From assembly GCA_003013855.2 (NCBI GenBank), contig ML058476.1:1134011-1198010 (forward strand): DNA of 64,000 nucleotides, given 5' to 3'. Under the pieces are notes generated by a model that was not told where the DNA came from, did no database searches, and saw nothing but the letters and a program-made list of their open reading frames with translations. Within the stretch, counting starts at the first letter, position 1; every line of letters starts with the position of its first letter. Shown one piece after another: positions 34,796 to 47,159 of this stretch. The translations under genes and the position numbers were made by a program. Source of the stretch: Liriodendron chinense (Eukaryota > Streptophyta > Magnoliopsida > Magnoliales > Magnoliaceae).

Positions 34796-35280
34796 GGATT
34801 AGGTGCTGTTGTGGCAGTGGTGTGGTAATGTGTTGTGCGTTGTGGGGCCCAACATGACTAGTGGATCTAGGCTGCCATTCATTTTGCCAACCCATTTTAG
34901 GGCATGAAGCCAAAAATGAAGCTGATCGAAAGCTCAAGTAGACCGCACCACAGGAAACAACAAGGATAATGACACCCATAGTTGAAACCGTCCTAGGGCT
35001 TACCATAATATTTATTTGCCGTCTAACCGGTTGATAAACTCATACAGACTTGGATTAAGGGAAAACAAAAATATCAGCTTGATCCATAAATTTTATAGTC
35101 TCAAGAAGGTTTTAATGGTGAGCATTCAATCACCAGCTGTTTCCTGTGTTGTGGTCCACCTAAGCTTCCGATTCACCTGACTTTTGAGTTCATGCCCTAA
35201 AAATGAGTTGCCAAACGAATGGACAAACTACACCAAACCACTACACTGTTGGGTGTGGTGTGTGCAACACCACCTAATCT
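34796..35280. repeat. Foldback MITE
   Basis: Left ggattaggtgctgttgtggc, right gcaacaccacctaatctgc, inverted; typical interior (ggtccacctaagctt). Confidence 0.7.
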
Positions 35281-35534
35281 GCATCCCATAATAACCTACT
35301 CAAATTAAGAAATGTCATCCTAGCAGCATAGCAACAATCCCAGCAACTACAATACTCAAGCATTATAAAACCTGATTATCAAAATATTTACGATCAGCCA
35401 TTTACCACTGTAAAAATTGTGGCAAATAGATGATCATGAATTTTTTTAAATATTTGGAACACACAGAAATGCCCCACCCAATCAGTCTTGGAAAAACATG
35501 ATTGTTTGTAAAAAAAAAAAAAAAAAAAAGGGAC

Positions 35535-35962
35535 AAGAAATGGGTACCTATGAAATTCATGGGTCCTGCAGTGATGCAATGGACCACATTACCATTGAAA
35601 GCTTAAACCTTCTTATATTCCAAAAGGATGTGTATGTGTCATCCAACCTATTCATAAGGTCATATAGACATAGATGAAGGGTATACACTTAGATATCTAC
35701 TTGATCTCAGGAAGTTTTCTACAATAAGCATTCATTTTTATTTTTATTTTTATTTTCCGTTGCTTGTGGTGTAATCCACCTAGGGCTGTCAACGGGTCGG
35801 ATACGGGCCGGATTAGTGATGATCCGAATCCGACCCGATTAAGAATATATCCGACCCGAATCTGATTCGGATCACAAGTATATGATCCGAACCCGACCCG
35901 ATTAAATTTTTCGAAATCCGTTTCCGATCCGATTATGATCCGACCCGATATCCGACCCGATA

Positions 35963-36005
<43 letters not shown>

Positions 36006-36290
36006 CTCATATGTTTTTATTTTATTTTATTTTATTTTTTTTTATCGGGTCGGATCGTTAACGGGCCGGATCAAGGTTGATCCGAATCCGACCCGAATAT
36101 TAAACAGATCATATTTGGATATCCGTATCCGACCCGATTATCCGATTATTGATCCGAATCAGATTAAATCGGATCGGATACGGATCTTGATCCGTGCCAT
36201 TGACAGCCCTAAATCCACCTGCCTTATTTTTGGCATGTGCCTTAATATGAGCAGTTAAAATGGATGGATGGCGTGGATCATTGTCCCAAA
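35535..36290. repeat. Foldback MITE interrupted by a hAT element
   Basis: 35535-35780 and 36212-36290 are the two parts. They join at aatccacc, which is duplicated around the insertion. Confidence 0.65.
35781..36211. mobile_element. hAT-type MITE with perfect 8-bp target duplication aatccacc
   Basis: Termini tagggctgtcaacgggtcgg and, inverted, gccattgacagcccta: a 12-bp perfect inverted repeat, extended imperfectly. Octamer aatccacc at 35773-35780 and 36212-36219. The interior is reiterated gatccgaatccgacccg motifs in both orientations around a (GA)n tract (35966-36002). The host MITE reads through if the element and one octamer are removed. Confidence 0.9.
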
Positions 36291-36299
36291 GCTTTCGCA

Positions 36300-37345
36300 T
36301 ACAATTTGTTTCTCTGCGTCGTTTTTAGAGTCAAGACCGCCCAGACAATATTTGTAACTATGGAGCATTAGTTGGTGCTTGAATTACAATAGTACCTAAT
36401 AATTAGGTATTTACGAATATTTATAGAGGAATTTGAAAAATAGAACCTAAGTTTGAATGAGGGTGCGAACTCTTGAATTCTCTTATACAACACAAGTCTA
36501 AGTTGCATTCTCTTGTGTGTTCTCTCATTTGCAAAGTTAGCTTGACTACACTTAAGGTGACAAGCTGACTCATCCACATGGACGGTGTATGAACATTCAG
36601 ACAATGAAACCAAGCTCTAAACACCGAGCAAAAGGCCCAAAGGCCTCAATTTCCATAGTGTGTGGGCGGAGGGCAGACCGGAGTTCTCAATGTGAAAGCA
36701 CATTGCTTCCAAAACTAAATAATAAAAAATAAATAAAACACAAAAAATCAACATCAATCGCACCAACCGGATCCGAAACGTTATCCGTTTAAAATTCCAT
36801 CATGAGTTGTATTTGCGTGTTCCTATTTCTCACACAACCCTCAGACCACATCCAAAACACAATTCAAACTGACATAGAAAAGGTGGTCCACTGGTCCCCG
36901 CATGACAGGACGGTGCGCATGAGATGGAGCAGAAGTCCATGCATAGAACTGCCACTGCAACTCGCGGATAAGAGATTGAAGCGGTGCTCTGAAGTGGAGG
37001 TGCCCATATCCACGCCATTCAACAGGTGGTGCCCAACATGAACAAGAGCTTACACAAAAATCAGGCTTCTCCAATCATCAGATTAGCTACGTGTGTATGA
37101 GGAAAAAGGATGGCTAGGGAAAAAAAATTACTAACGGCCTATATTCTCCGAACACATTTGTCGGACCTCATGAGTGAATTTTTTTTTTTTTTTTTTTAAT
37201 CCCTTTTGGCTAGGACATGTTTTTAATGGCCCCCAGCTGATGAGTGGTCAGACCAGCACAGATGCACCCTGTCTTGTAGCACGTATGCTGCGAGTTGCCT
37301 CTTGCATCTATCCTCCCGCGAATGTCCTCAGCATCTCTTCCTTAT
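36300..37345. repeat. Two dispersed repeats
   Basis: 36360-36880 is related to 16015-16560; 36890-37340 is related to 19620-20080. The same two neighbours appear in a similar order at both places, so an older unit containing both was duplicated. Confidence 0.5.
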
Positions 37346-37949
37346 TTCTCCTCACTGACTGAAAGCTGAAAAAAAAAAGAAAAAAAAAAACTACGCAAGT
37401 ACTTAGAATTGGGGACCACCCCGAAAATTAAAAAACAAGAGAAGGAAAAGTGGTGTACGTCATCGGACTGCTAAATCAGACAATATTAGCCCTTTATTCT
37501 ATGCCACGAGTAACATCCTTCCCTATTCCTTTGTGTCGATGAATGGACCGACTTACATCAGTTTCACTGATTAAATGATGCACAAGAAAATGCAAGCTTC
37601 TAATCATCACGCCGGCTCACCACCACACGTTCTACAAACGCGGCCTACCGACTAAGTACCCTGAATATGCCCTCCTTGAGTATCCGCGTCAATGACAAAC
37701 ACAGCTCTCCCCATTTCTTCACATGGATGAACGATCCAGTGCGCATCGGCTGAACTTTGCTATATGATGCATATGTTGGTGGTGTCGACATGAACGCCTT
37801 AGATTCCATGGTTTGACTCAATCAAAAGAGTCAGGCCAAGTCAGGTAGCCCTGGATGAATCGTGGTAGTGTTGGCTCGACCCATGTCCAGTCAAGTCCGG
37901 TTCGACTCAGGCTGGTGGTGAGCACCGTGATTAAAGTGACTATAGTCGT
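37346..37949. other. Intergenic DNA, nothing recognised
   Basis: Has poly(A) near 37370. The sequence is otherwise unique-looking and without a coherent frame. Confidence 0.4.
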
Positions 37950-38503
37950 ATCTAAGGGGGAGCGAATTAGCTGTAACCAGGTAACAGCTTAGTAGGTGTT
38001 ACTCCTACTTTGTGGGGCCCACCTTGATGTAATTTTTGTATATCCACACCGTCCATCTGCTTTTACATCTCATTTTAGGATGCGGTCCCAAATCATAAGA
38101 AGATCCAAATCTCAGGTGGACCATACTAATAGAAAAAGTAATGAATACCCATTAAAAACATTTTGTGGGCCACGAAAATTTTAGATAAATCTGATCTTTC
38201 TAATTTACCTTCAACCAAATCTTCTTGACATTATCAATAGGTTGGATTGTGAATGAACATTAAGAAAACATTAAGATGGACCCTTTGAAATTTTTAAGGG
38301 TGAAGCATTCAATCACTACTGTTTCCTGTGGACTGGTCCACCTGAGATTTGTATCTGCATATATTTTCGTACCCCATTCTAGAATGGTCTTTAGAAACGT
38401 ATGGACGGCGTGGATATACATAAAATCATCAAGGTGGGCCACATGGTATGGGTAATGCCGCTAAGCTTGTCACCGGGGTAACACCTAATTCGCTCCCATA
38501 CCT
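37950..38503. mobile_element. Foldback MITE with gggagcgaatta ends
   Basis: Left gggggagcgaattagctg, right caccta-attcgctccc, inverted; inner arms ggtgttact and agtaggtgttactcc. A relative lies at 52040-52665. Confidence 0.75.
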
Positions 38504-39640
38504 AGGACCGCCGTACACATGGTATACATGTTAATCAAACTGTCCAAATCATGGACCTACCATGATAAACCGGGCATGACACAAGAGTTACTTTCATCAT
38601 ATGATCCAAGCCATCTGATCGATGGCCATACTACAATCTTTTTAGATGTTTTGGTAATGAACTGTCGGACCAGATTGGGTACTACCCCGGTCGGCTCTAG
38701 CTAGGAACGGACGGGCTCTTTGAGGCGCCACCATGATGTATGCGAGTTATCCACACCTGGCATCTAGTTTGCCATATCATTTTAGTGTATAAGCCTAAAA
38801 ATAAGGCAGACCCAAGGATCAAGTGACCAGAGCACATGAAGCAGTGGTGATAATGACACCTGCCGATTGAAAGCTCCCTAGGGTCCACCATGATGGTTCA
38901 TTGCCGTCCAAACTGTTCATAAGGTCCCATGGATCTCAATAAAAAGAAAATACAAATATTAGCCTGATCCAAAAGTTCCGCATGCTGCAAGAATTTTTTC
39001 AACAATAGGTGTTTGATCTCCACTGTGTAGACCACTTGAGCCTTGAATCTACCTTTTTTTTATTTATTTAGACTCTTAAATAATATTGCGAAATGGATGT
39101 CATACATTATGGTGGCTCGTTAGAGTACCCGTCCGCTCCTAGCTGCAGATGGGCAGGGTAGTATCCAATCCGCATCCCTAAGCACGAATTGGGTACTTCC
39201 TGGCCTAAGGCCTATTTGGGTCTTGAGTGGCCATTGTGATATATGTATTTTATCAGCATGGTTCACTTATCTTTACTTTTCATTTTAAGTTTGAGCAAAA
39301 ATTAGACAGATCCAAGGTTCAAGTCAACCATATCAGAGGAAAAAGCAGTGCTAATAATGCCCACCATTGGAGCCTCCCTAGGACGCACCGCGGTGTTTAT
39401 TACTGTCCCAACCTATTCACAAGGGCATATAAACCTTGTGAATCCTTGTGAATAGGCAACATGATCCAAAACTTTTGTGGCCTTCATAAGTTTTTCAACA
39501 ACAAGAGCTAATTCCCATTTTGTGATCTACTTAAGCCTTAGACCTATATCCTTTTTTGAGGTCGGAACTTCAAATGAATAGACGGTGTGGATAAAACCAA
39601 TACATGCGGGGAAGTACCCAATCCGCGACCCAATGGACCT
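38504..39640. repeat. Two more foldback MITEs
   Basis: 38695-39165 has ctagctaggaacggacggg and, inverted, cccgtccgctcctagctg. 39188-39620 has aattgggtacttcc and, inverted, ggaagtacccaatccgc. 38504-38694 is unassigned. Confidence 0.65.
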
Positions 39641-39644
39641 CTAT

Positions 39645-40163
39645 TAAGGTGGTCTGATCTACGTATTCCTCTTGACACGTGTAAGGTGGATGTGCACTGG
39701 AGTAGTGGCTCCTAATTAATTATTCTCCCTCGTGTACGGTCAGATACGCCTCTTCTGATAACTCTTATGCCGAAATTTCAGAATAAATTAAAAAAGGCAA
39801 GCCGACAATGGTCCAATTCACCGAATGCTAATCAATTCGGCAAATACTCAGATCCACAGTACAGCTAGTGTACATGTAAGTAAATCCAAGCCATTCAAAT
39901 TGTGGGCCTAATGGTAAAAGGGGCACGGTCTCAGAATCAGATTGATTAAGCAATCCCGTAGTTTGAATTGTAGACATTTGTGTATTGAATTTGGAAAAAA
40001 AAAAATCATTTGTAGCCGATCAGTCCAGCTTTTGGGTAATGACAAGATTGGCAGTGGGCCCATGATTTGGACAGTTTCAATTGAAGTCCGTTAATGGAAT
40101 GTGCAGATTGCCTCCGTTCATACTCTGCCTCTCTGTATGAAATAACTCCTCCATGCACAAAAG
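39645..40163 (+). promoter_or_regulatory. 5' region of RNase gene B, homologous to that of gene A
   Basis: Blocks match 23561-23916 and 24880-24910 without the 0.96-kb interruption seen in gene A. This is the uninterrupted arrangement. Confidence 0.6.
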
Positions 40164-40171
40164 GAATATGC
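40164..40171. promoter_or_regulatory. P1BS-like element of RNase gene B
   Basis: GAATATGC fits GNATATNC and lies 20 bp upstream of the TATA box, aligned with GTATATGC in gene A. The third flexible base differs while the invariant bases are kept. Confidence 0.5.
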
Positions 40172-40191
40172 CGAACAAATCCAGAAATACC

Positions 40192-40200
40192 TATAAATAG
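40192..40200 (+). promoter_or_regulatory. TATA box of RNase gene B
   Basis: TATAAATAG, 98 bp before the start codon. Confidence 0.85.
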
Positions 40201-40289
40201 ACCCATGGAGATAGCCACTCCGTCCCATCAAAACCCAAAACAAAACCCCCCCCAAAAAAAAAAGATATCAATCCCGAGAGCAAGAAACC

Positions 40290-42464
40290 ATGAAATCCAA
40301 TGTTGCAATCCCTCTTCGTATTTTAGTAGCAACCCTTCTTGTATTTCTCTCCAAAGCTCAAGATTTTGATTTCTTCTACCTTGTTCAGCAGGTGATTCTT
40401 TCCCCTCCGCATTGCATCTTTCCACATATATTAGTTCTCTTTTTTCTCCGCTAAATCTATATTTTGAATTCTGCTAAATACAATGTTCCTCTATTTTTTT
40501 CATTCAGTGGCCTGGATCCTACTGTGACACCAAGCAAAGTTGTTGCTACCCCACAACCGGAAAACCCGCAGCGGATTTCGGCATTCATGGGTTTTGGCCA
40601 AATTACAATGACGGATCATACCCGTCCAATTGTGACCCTGACAGCCCTTTCAATCCTTCGGAGGTAAGTTTACAAATAAGATCAATTGAAGGAGATGTTT
40701 TTTTTTTTTTTTTTTACATTTCATCCGAATGATGGTTTTATTTTATTTTCTTGATTTTTGTGTTCTCCACGAGTTCACTTAATAATATTGAAAATTCGTC
40801 TAAATGTATTAGATATGATACAATACAAGATTTGATTGGCCAGCTTTACATAGGTCCATATGCGGTGTAAGACAGCTGAGCACGTACTAGGCCATAAAGC
40901 CCATGTACAGCTAGCCAATCAAATCTCACCACGGTTGGAGGTGGTGTGGGTTTCGCTGCCTAATCTAGATCCGTATCACATCGCCTGATGAATTCATGGC
41001 CATCAAATTACAATATGATATGATACATTTGAATTTGAGAACCTTACCTTTCACTCATTGAAGCGCTGGTTTTCTGCCTCTTTTCCGGAATGGAAAAGGT
41101 TGGCTTCCTTCTGCTGGAATAGGGGAGAAAAGTGTCAAAAATAAAACAGAACCGTAATAAAGAGGCCGGCTATAAAAGACAGAAAAGGATTCCAATGCCG
41201 GATCTCAAGGCTACCTCGGGTCGGCCCATTCTTTGAATTGATCCTACCGTTGATTACAAAGCTGACTCTAGGTTTACCCAATTCAGTTCGTCCATGTGAC
41301 CCGTGTTCGGGACACTTTTGAGCCTGATTCCCTCTACGCACAACTGACTTCAGTTTCACCCCAATCCACTCCGTCCATGAGACACACGTGATACATACAC
41401 GCATGAGATCTAGGTTGGTCAGGTTTGCCCCAATCCACTCGTGTCACGCCCCACCTACACGACGTCCGGATTGGTCGTCTGGTTTGTCCCACGTATGAAA
41501 CATGCCACACGTGAGATCAAATTTGGAACATTTATTTCGTTATGGTCCCATCCATCCACGATGGGCCGTATAGATGAACTCAAGGTTTAAACACTGAGTT
41601 ACGACGCGTAGCTTGTGCCGAGATTGACGGATGGTGCAAAATTAGAATTACAGCTGTGAGCCTGTTACCTTTTATGAGAAAGCTAATTAATACGAATTTA
41701 CCAAAACACCGATAGCAATTTTCAGATTCTGATTTTTTAAAATAAATTTTATTGCAAGATATATTTAGATTTTAATGTTTTTATCGACGTTATTGAGAAA
41801 ATCTGGTTTCGCTGTCCCAGTCTACCAAGGGTCACAGACCTTTTGTGGTTCGCTCGCTGGAACTTTGTAGTTTGCGCTTTGACACACTGACCTGTGCCAA
41901 CTGATACTTAAATTGCTGCCTTTTGACCGTAGATCGAGGACCTGACCAGTAAGATGCAAACGAACTGGCCCACCCTTGCTTGTCCTAGTGGCAACGGGCT
42001 TAAGTTCTGGGAACACGAATGGGATAAGCACGGGACGTGCTCAGAGTCCGTCCTCGACCAACACGGATATTTCCAGGCAGCACTCACCCTCAAGAAACAA
42101 GTGAATCTCCTCCAAATATTACAGAATGCAGGTAAGGAGACCCGAATTTACTAATATCTGGATCTGACACATATTAGATTCTTCGTTCTTATTGATTTCT
42201 ACTGCATTTTCTGACTATCCATACATCCACTGTTCAGGGATTGAACCGAACGGTGGATTTTACAGCCTAAGCAGCATAAGCACGGCGATAAGAGAAGCGA
42301 CTGGTTACACACCAGGAATAGAGTGCAACGTCGACGAAGATCGTAACAGTCAGTTGTATCAGATCTACTTGTGTGTGGATTCTTCAGCATCGAACTTTAT
42401 CGAGTGCCCTGTACTGCCGAAAGGCAGGTGTTCCTCACAACGGATCGAGTTCCCTTCTTTTTAA
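40290..42464 (+). CDS. S-like ribonuclease T2, gene B
   Basis: Exons 40290-40391, 40508-40663, 41933-42131 and 42238-42464 (GT-AG introns; phases 0, 0, 1) encode 227 residues, the usual length of the family. A signal peptide of about 24 residues precedes QDFDFFYLVQQWPGSYCDT. CAS I reads FGIHGFWPNY, with Phe where nearly all relatives, including gene A, have Leu; CAS II reads FWEHEWDKHGTC. Catalytic His, Glu and Lys are present, with ten Cys. The mature chain has about twice as many Asp+Glu as Lys+Arg. It is thus acidic, as S-like RNases are and basic S-RNases are not. It ends at the canonical FPSF. Gene A, 15.3 kb upstream in the same orientation, is its duplicate. Expected role: extracellular or vacuolar RNA turnover and phosphate recovery, possibly in senescence or defence. 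Confidence 0.93.
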
Positions 42465-42574
42465 AAGGGGGAAAATGGAGAACAGATGAAGATAGTTGGT
42501 CCATCGCGTTTCTGAACCTATTATTGTTTTTCTTAGACTTTGTGAAATTGATCTAAGCCATTCGCGGTGCCAGT

Positions 42575-42580
42575 AATAAA
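42575..42580 (+). terminator. Poly(A) signal of RNase gene B
   Basis: AATAAA about 110 bp after the stop, in the same context as in gene A. Confidence 0.7.
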
Positions 42581-42604
42581 AATGAAATTGAAATGCAAAG
42601 AATG

Positions 42605-43620
42605 TAATTGAGAATGCTATGTAAAGGCAATGATCATCGAGCACGTAGTATGATTGTCGACAGCTGAATATGGTTTGTATACTCGGTTTTCTGTTTGAAA
42701 ATAGTGGGCTAATCCAGATCATTGGGCTAACCCATATCCATATGCTTTCCTTGTAATCAGGGCACGGCCTGCAGTAACTTATACCCTGAGAGCCCAGCCC
42801 ATTTTGGATTGGGCTACGCCTAGAGGCGAGCGGGCTGGGCTTTTGGACTGAGTATTTGGCTCGTGGAGCCAGCACAGCCTCCGACGGACTCCATGCTCGC
42901 AAGCAAGTTGGGCTTGGACTTACGGTGTCAGACTATGGTCAGACAAGTATATGCCTCGGCCTAACCCAGCCTGTCCTGGTTGGCACACTACTTGTAAGTA
43001 GCACTCATGATGAAAGGCTGGCTGCAAGGACCATGGACCTATTTGGGCTTTATGTGAGGCCCATGTATCTCGGCCCATTTCTAAATTTAGGGCTGGAATT
43101 AAACAGGTCATGCTCTGGCTTTTCTTTTCAAGCTATTCTGTTGAAATTCAACCTGAATCTGAGCAGAGGCCCATTGATTACTGTCATATCCCGGGCCTGT
43201 TCCTGATTTCAAGGCCTGCAGGTTGGCCCATCTCCTTTTGGCAAATAACAACTGACAACACAACAACAATAGTGGCTGAGTTCCTGTCTGCCACAACCAC
43301 GGAACTTCCCTGTTTGTTACCTAATTGGTACATGTGAGACACATTATAGGTTTATCCAAGCCATTCATCTGATGCCCCCATCATGGATGGACCATACTCA
43401 AAAAAATCTCCCATTCGGAAGATCCTAACTACCAGATCTTTTGTCTTTTCTCCATTGAATGTTAACTTTTGGTGCATTTTATCTAACCACGAATTTACAT
43501 GCCAACAATGGAAAGGTTAAAGTTGACCAAACGACAAGATTTTTCAACCATCCATGATATGGCATCAGATCAATGGATTGGATAAACCGACCATCGGCCC
43601 TGCTTCTGCACATTAGGTAC
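42605..43620. other. Repeat-derived intergenic DNA
   Basis: 42700-43215 contains many gggct/gcccag motifs in both orientations, like 33945-34510, and is probably a decayed foldback. 43330-43600 is unassigned. Confidence 0.35.
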
Positions 43621-43624
43621 CGAA

Positions 43625-44785
43625 TTGGGAAATTCTCTCACTTAAGAGAAGCTACTTATTTGATATGTGACTTATCTTGGTTTCTACTTAATTAGCAGAT
43701 AAGTATGCTTGGAAAACAACATAGTTATCATCCAAAAAGTAGAAAATTAAGCATGTTTGGTTTCCAACATCATAAGTTATCATCCCTCAAGTCTATTTGG
43801 TCCCCCCCACATCCACTGTCCATCATGTGGGGCCAACCTTTGATATGGATTGTTCATTATGTGGCCCCACTAATGCAGGTCATCCATCATGTGGGACCCA
43901 CCTTGGATATGGGCCATTTACTGTTAGGGTCCAATCTTTAATGTGCATCATTCATTAGGTAGGGCCCACCTTTGATTTTGGTCATCCATCATGCGTGGCC
44001 CACCATCAATGTTATTTTCCATCATGTGGGGCCCATCTTCAATATCCACCACCCATCATGTGGTGTCCACCTTTGATGTGGACCATCCATCATCTGGGCC
44101 CACAACCCATGTGGGTTGTCCATCATACGGAACCTACCTTGGATATGGGCCATTTTTATTAGCCCGACCTTTGCTATGGACCATCCATTATGTAAAGCCC
44201 ACCTTGATGTGGATCATCCATCATGTAGAGCCCACCATTATTAATTGCCCATCATGTGGAGTCCACCTTTGATGTGGACTAACCATCATGTGGGCCCCAC
44301 CTTCAATGTGGAGCCAACCTTTGATGTAGACCATTCATTGTGTGGGCCGTCCCTCATGCAGGCAATTCATCATTCTGGTTTGACCTTCAATGTGCACCAT
44401 TCATTATGTAGGGCCCGCCTTTGATGTTGGTCATCTATCAAGTAGGGCCAACCGTCAATGTTATTATCCATCATGTGGGGCCCACCTTCAATACCCACTG
44501 CCCATCACATGCACCCACCGTGCACACCAACACCATCTATTCATGTGGGGCTTGCCTTGATGGTAAACAAAGTGCTTATCATTTTCCCCTCTTTCACCTA
44601 TCCTATTCTTCTCTTCAGCAACTTGTGGAAAAAAAAAAAAAAAGTAAAAAAGCTAAAAATATTAGCTGAAGTGATTATGTACTTTTAAGTTAAAAAGTTA
44701 ATTATCATAAACCAAACTTACTTATCTACTGCTGTAAGTAGAAAAAGTAACTTTTTTGGTGGATTCCAAACGGGCCCTTAATAAC
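43625..44785. mobile_element. TIR element carrying a minisatellite
   Basis: The left arm has ctacttaattagcagataag and cataagttatcatcc. The right arm has the inverse (ttatctactgctgtaagtag; taattatcataaacc) and ends near ccaaacgggccc. Ends of the gggcccgtttgg type are common in plant DNA transposons. The interior is almost entirely the array at 43815-44560 plus a poly(A) run. No transposase. Confidence 0.6.
43815..44560. repeat. Minisatellite, unit about 34-38 bp
   Basis: Repeating pattern ccatcatgtggggcccacct followed by ttgatgtggacc-type sequence, with drift between units; about twenty units. Predicted peptides such as HHVGPTF are by-products. Confidence 0.85.
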
Positions 44786-45607
44786 AAACAGTGAACCTAT
44801 CTATAACGATGACAACGATGATGAATAAACAGAAGTAAAACTGAGGCAGAGGAAAATTTCATGGACTAGCTGCTTGTGGGTCCCACTGTGATGCAGATGA
44901 AATTTTCTTTAGAACAATTGGCGGAGGGACGCAACCCTTGATTTTTTGGGGGATGAGTGATCCTAGTTAGGTCCAAGGCAAAAAAAAATCAAGCTGACCT
45001 ATAATTCAGGTGGGCCAAGCTTAAGAAAATAGTTGGGAGAGAAACGGGCTTGAGTTCTAGAATTCTGTATGAAATCTACTCCGAGTATTCAATACAGCAA
45101 CAAAATTTATGCTTAGGGCCCAAACATCAGGCCCATCTATAATTCAAGTGCACCACACAAAGGGGTACAGTTTGGAGGGTGAGGGTTCCCCTGTATACTG
45201 ATTGGGCCATCATTTGGTCCACTTGAATCACGAATGGGAAAGAGTTTTGGGCCCTGGACCTAACATGGGATGACACACCTGCACCTGGTGGTCAAGATGA
45301 ATTTCACATAAAGATTACAGTAGGGTCCACCTGACTCCTAACCCCTTTGCTGGCAGGGCTGACCCCAACTTCACTTCCCTTAAGAAATCCGAGGGAAGCT
45401 ACTCCCATAGTAATTAATTAAACTAGTAGGGTAGCTTCTTGAAAGCCTTTTTAAAAATTGTATTTGGAATGTAAATTCCATATTAAGTAGGTTTTTTTTT
45501 TGTTTAATTTCCTATTTTATATAATGATGGGAGTGTCAATGGGCTGGGTTAGGGCCTGGCTAAGATCTTGTCCAAGCTTGGCCCGCATTTTTCAACAAAG
45601 GCCCGAG

Positions 45608-45679
<72 letters not shown>

Positions 45680-47159
45680 GTATATCGCAAAATTATCCTT
45701 GCAAATCATAATGGGTTGGACCTGAGCTGACATGCTGTCGTACACAGTCCAAACTTAGCTCGATTGAAGAATGGGCGTGAATTTTAAACCCGAGCCTGAC
45801 CCTCAGGTCTAATATTCCACCCAGACCCAAAAGCCAAATGGGCCAACCTAGTATATTAAAAGCCCTAAAGAGTAACAGTAACACACCCCGTAGCACATGA
45901 TTGATCCAGCCAAAGTACACTAGTTATAGATGATGCATAAGCAATTACAATCGCCCGGTCAAATTAATGGCAAACGCACCACCACATGCTAGAATCCTAC
46001 TGACAACGCATTCAAAATGGTCACACACAAGGATTGAGTCCGATAAACAATGCAATGTCAAATAAAGCTTTTTTTTTATTTTATGTCACTGCCCACGCAC
46101 CTCCCTTTATCATCAAATGAAACAATGATTCAATCTAAGTTAGCCCTGCTAATTGGGTAGGTGGTGGGCACCACATGATGGAGCAGGTGGTACGTCAATG
46201 TATCTGTACCAATTCTGACATAATCAGATGAACGATGTAGAATTGGCCATGTGGCATACATGCTAATAGCTTAATTTTGCATGATTACCCTTATCTTTCT
46301 AAGAGCATTATTATTATTTTCCACGAATTTGCCCTCATGAGATGAGTTTTCGTTGTGCAGGAGATTATTAGAGACGGGATATGATCCAAGAAGATTAAAA
46401 GCCTAAAAGAGATCAAATTCAAGAGTGTTTACAACACTAAAGAAAATCAGGCAACGAAAATCGAAGGATGAACCAATGGAATGAAGAAGCTTAAAAAAAG
46501 TTACAAATCTAAAGTCTAAAAGACCTCATCATGACCACATGTTGTAATTTTAATTTTCCATATAGTAGGCCCAACTGATCAATAGTCCACTGCATGGTCC
46601 TTTGAATTCCACGATATACAAATTCTTACACATGTTTGAAGATCCAAGCTGTGTATAGTCATGATTGGGCGTCTATATGCTCCACATGTTGGACGTGTGA
46701 GTTTGGTGTGTTGATAATTGGGTGTCCACATGTGGGACCATCCATGCGTCCAACTCCCGTGCGTGACCAGCAGTGAGGACATCTCACTCTCATACGTGTG
46801 CAGCGTTAGAAAGTGGACAACACACTCACATGAGCACAGCAAGTGGAGTTCTAAATCCAATCCCTCCATCATGTGCAAGCAAGCCTTTTCTTTTCTTATA
46901 AAAAAGATTGCTCTCTTTCATATGCTATCAAGAAAGCAATGTATGGAAGCTAGTAGGCCATAGAAGAGGAGTGGAAGTCTCCTTCTCCTCTTTTGCTCTC
47001 TTCCTCCTTTCTCTTCGTACTTTTATTTTCTTTCTTTTGTAGTGTATTAGTTGGCTAACCTCTTAGCTAAGGCTAGTGGCGAAGCCTATGGTGAATTCAT
47101 AATGTTTGTTTGATCTTTATTCAACAATGTTGGGTTGAATGCTGGATTTTTTATTGATT
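44786..47159. other. Intergenic DNA with repeats
   Basis: 44870-45330 has tgggtcccactgtgatg and inverted tagggtccacctg, a weak foldback. 45545-45840 is GGCCC-rich and split by a (AT)n tract (45612-45677). 45880-47150 shows no family that I recognise; ORFs there are short and of ordinary composition. Confidence 0.35.
45612..45677. repeat. (AT)n microsatellite
   Basis: About 33 AT units. Confidence 0.95.

Noticed and set aside
25016..42464. RNase genes as self-incompatibility S-RNases
   Set aside because: Four exons, acidic composition and RNS1-like sequence fit S-like RNases; S-RNases usually have one intron and are basic, and no F-box genes are seen nearby.
42435..42902. 155-codon minus-strand frame over the end of RNase gene B
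   Set aside because: Antisense to the gene's 3' end and to repeat sequence; no similarity to a known family.
43815..44560. Regular repeats resembling a CRISPR array
   Set aside because: Units drift in sequence and there are no unique spacers; the genome is a plant.
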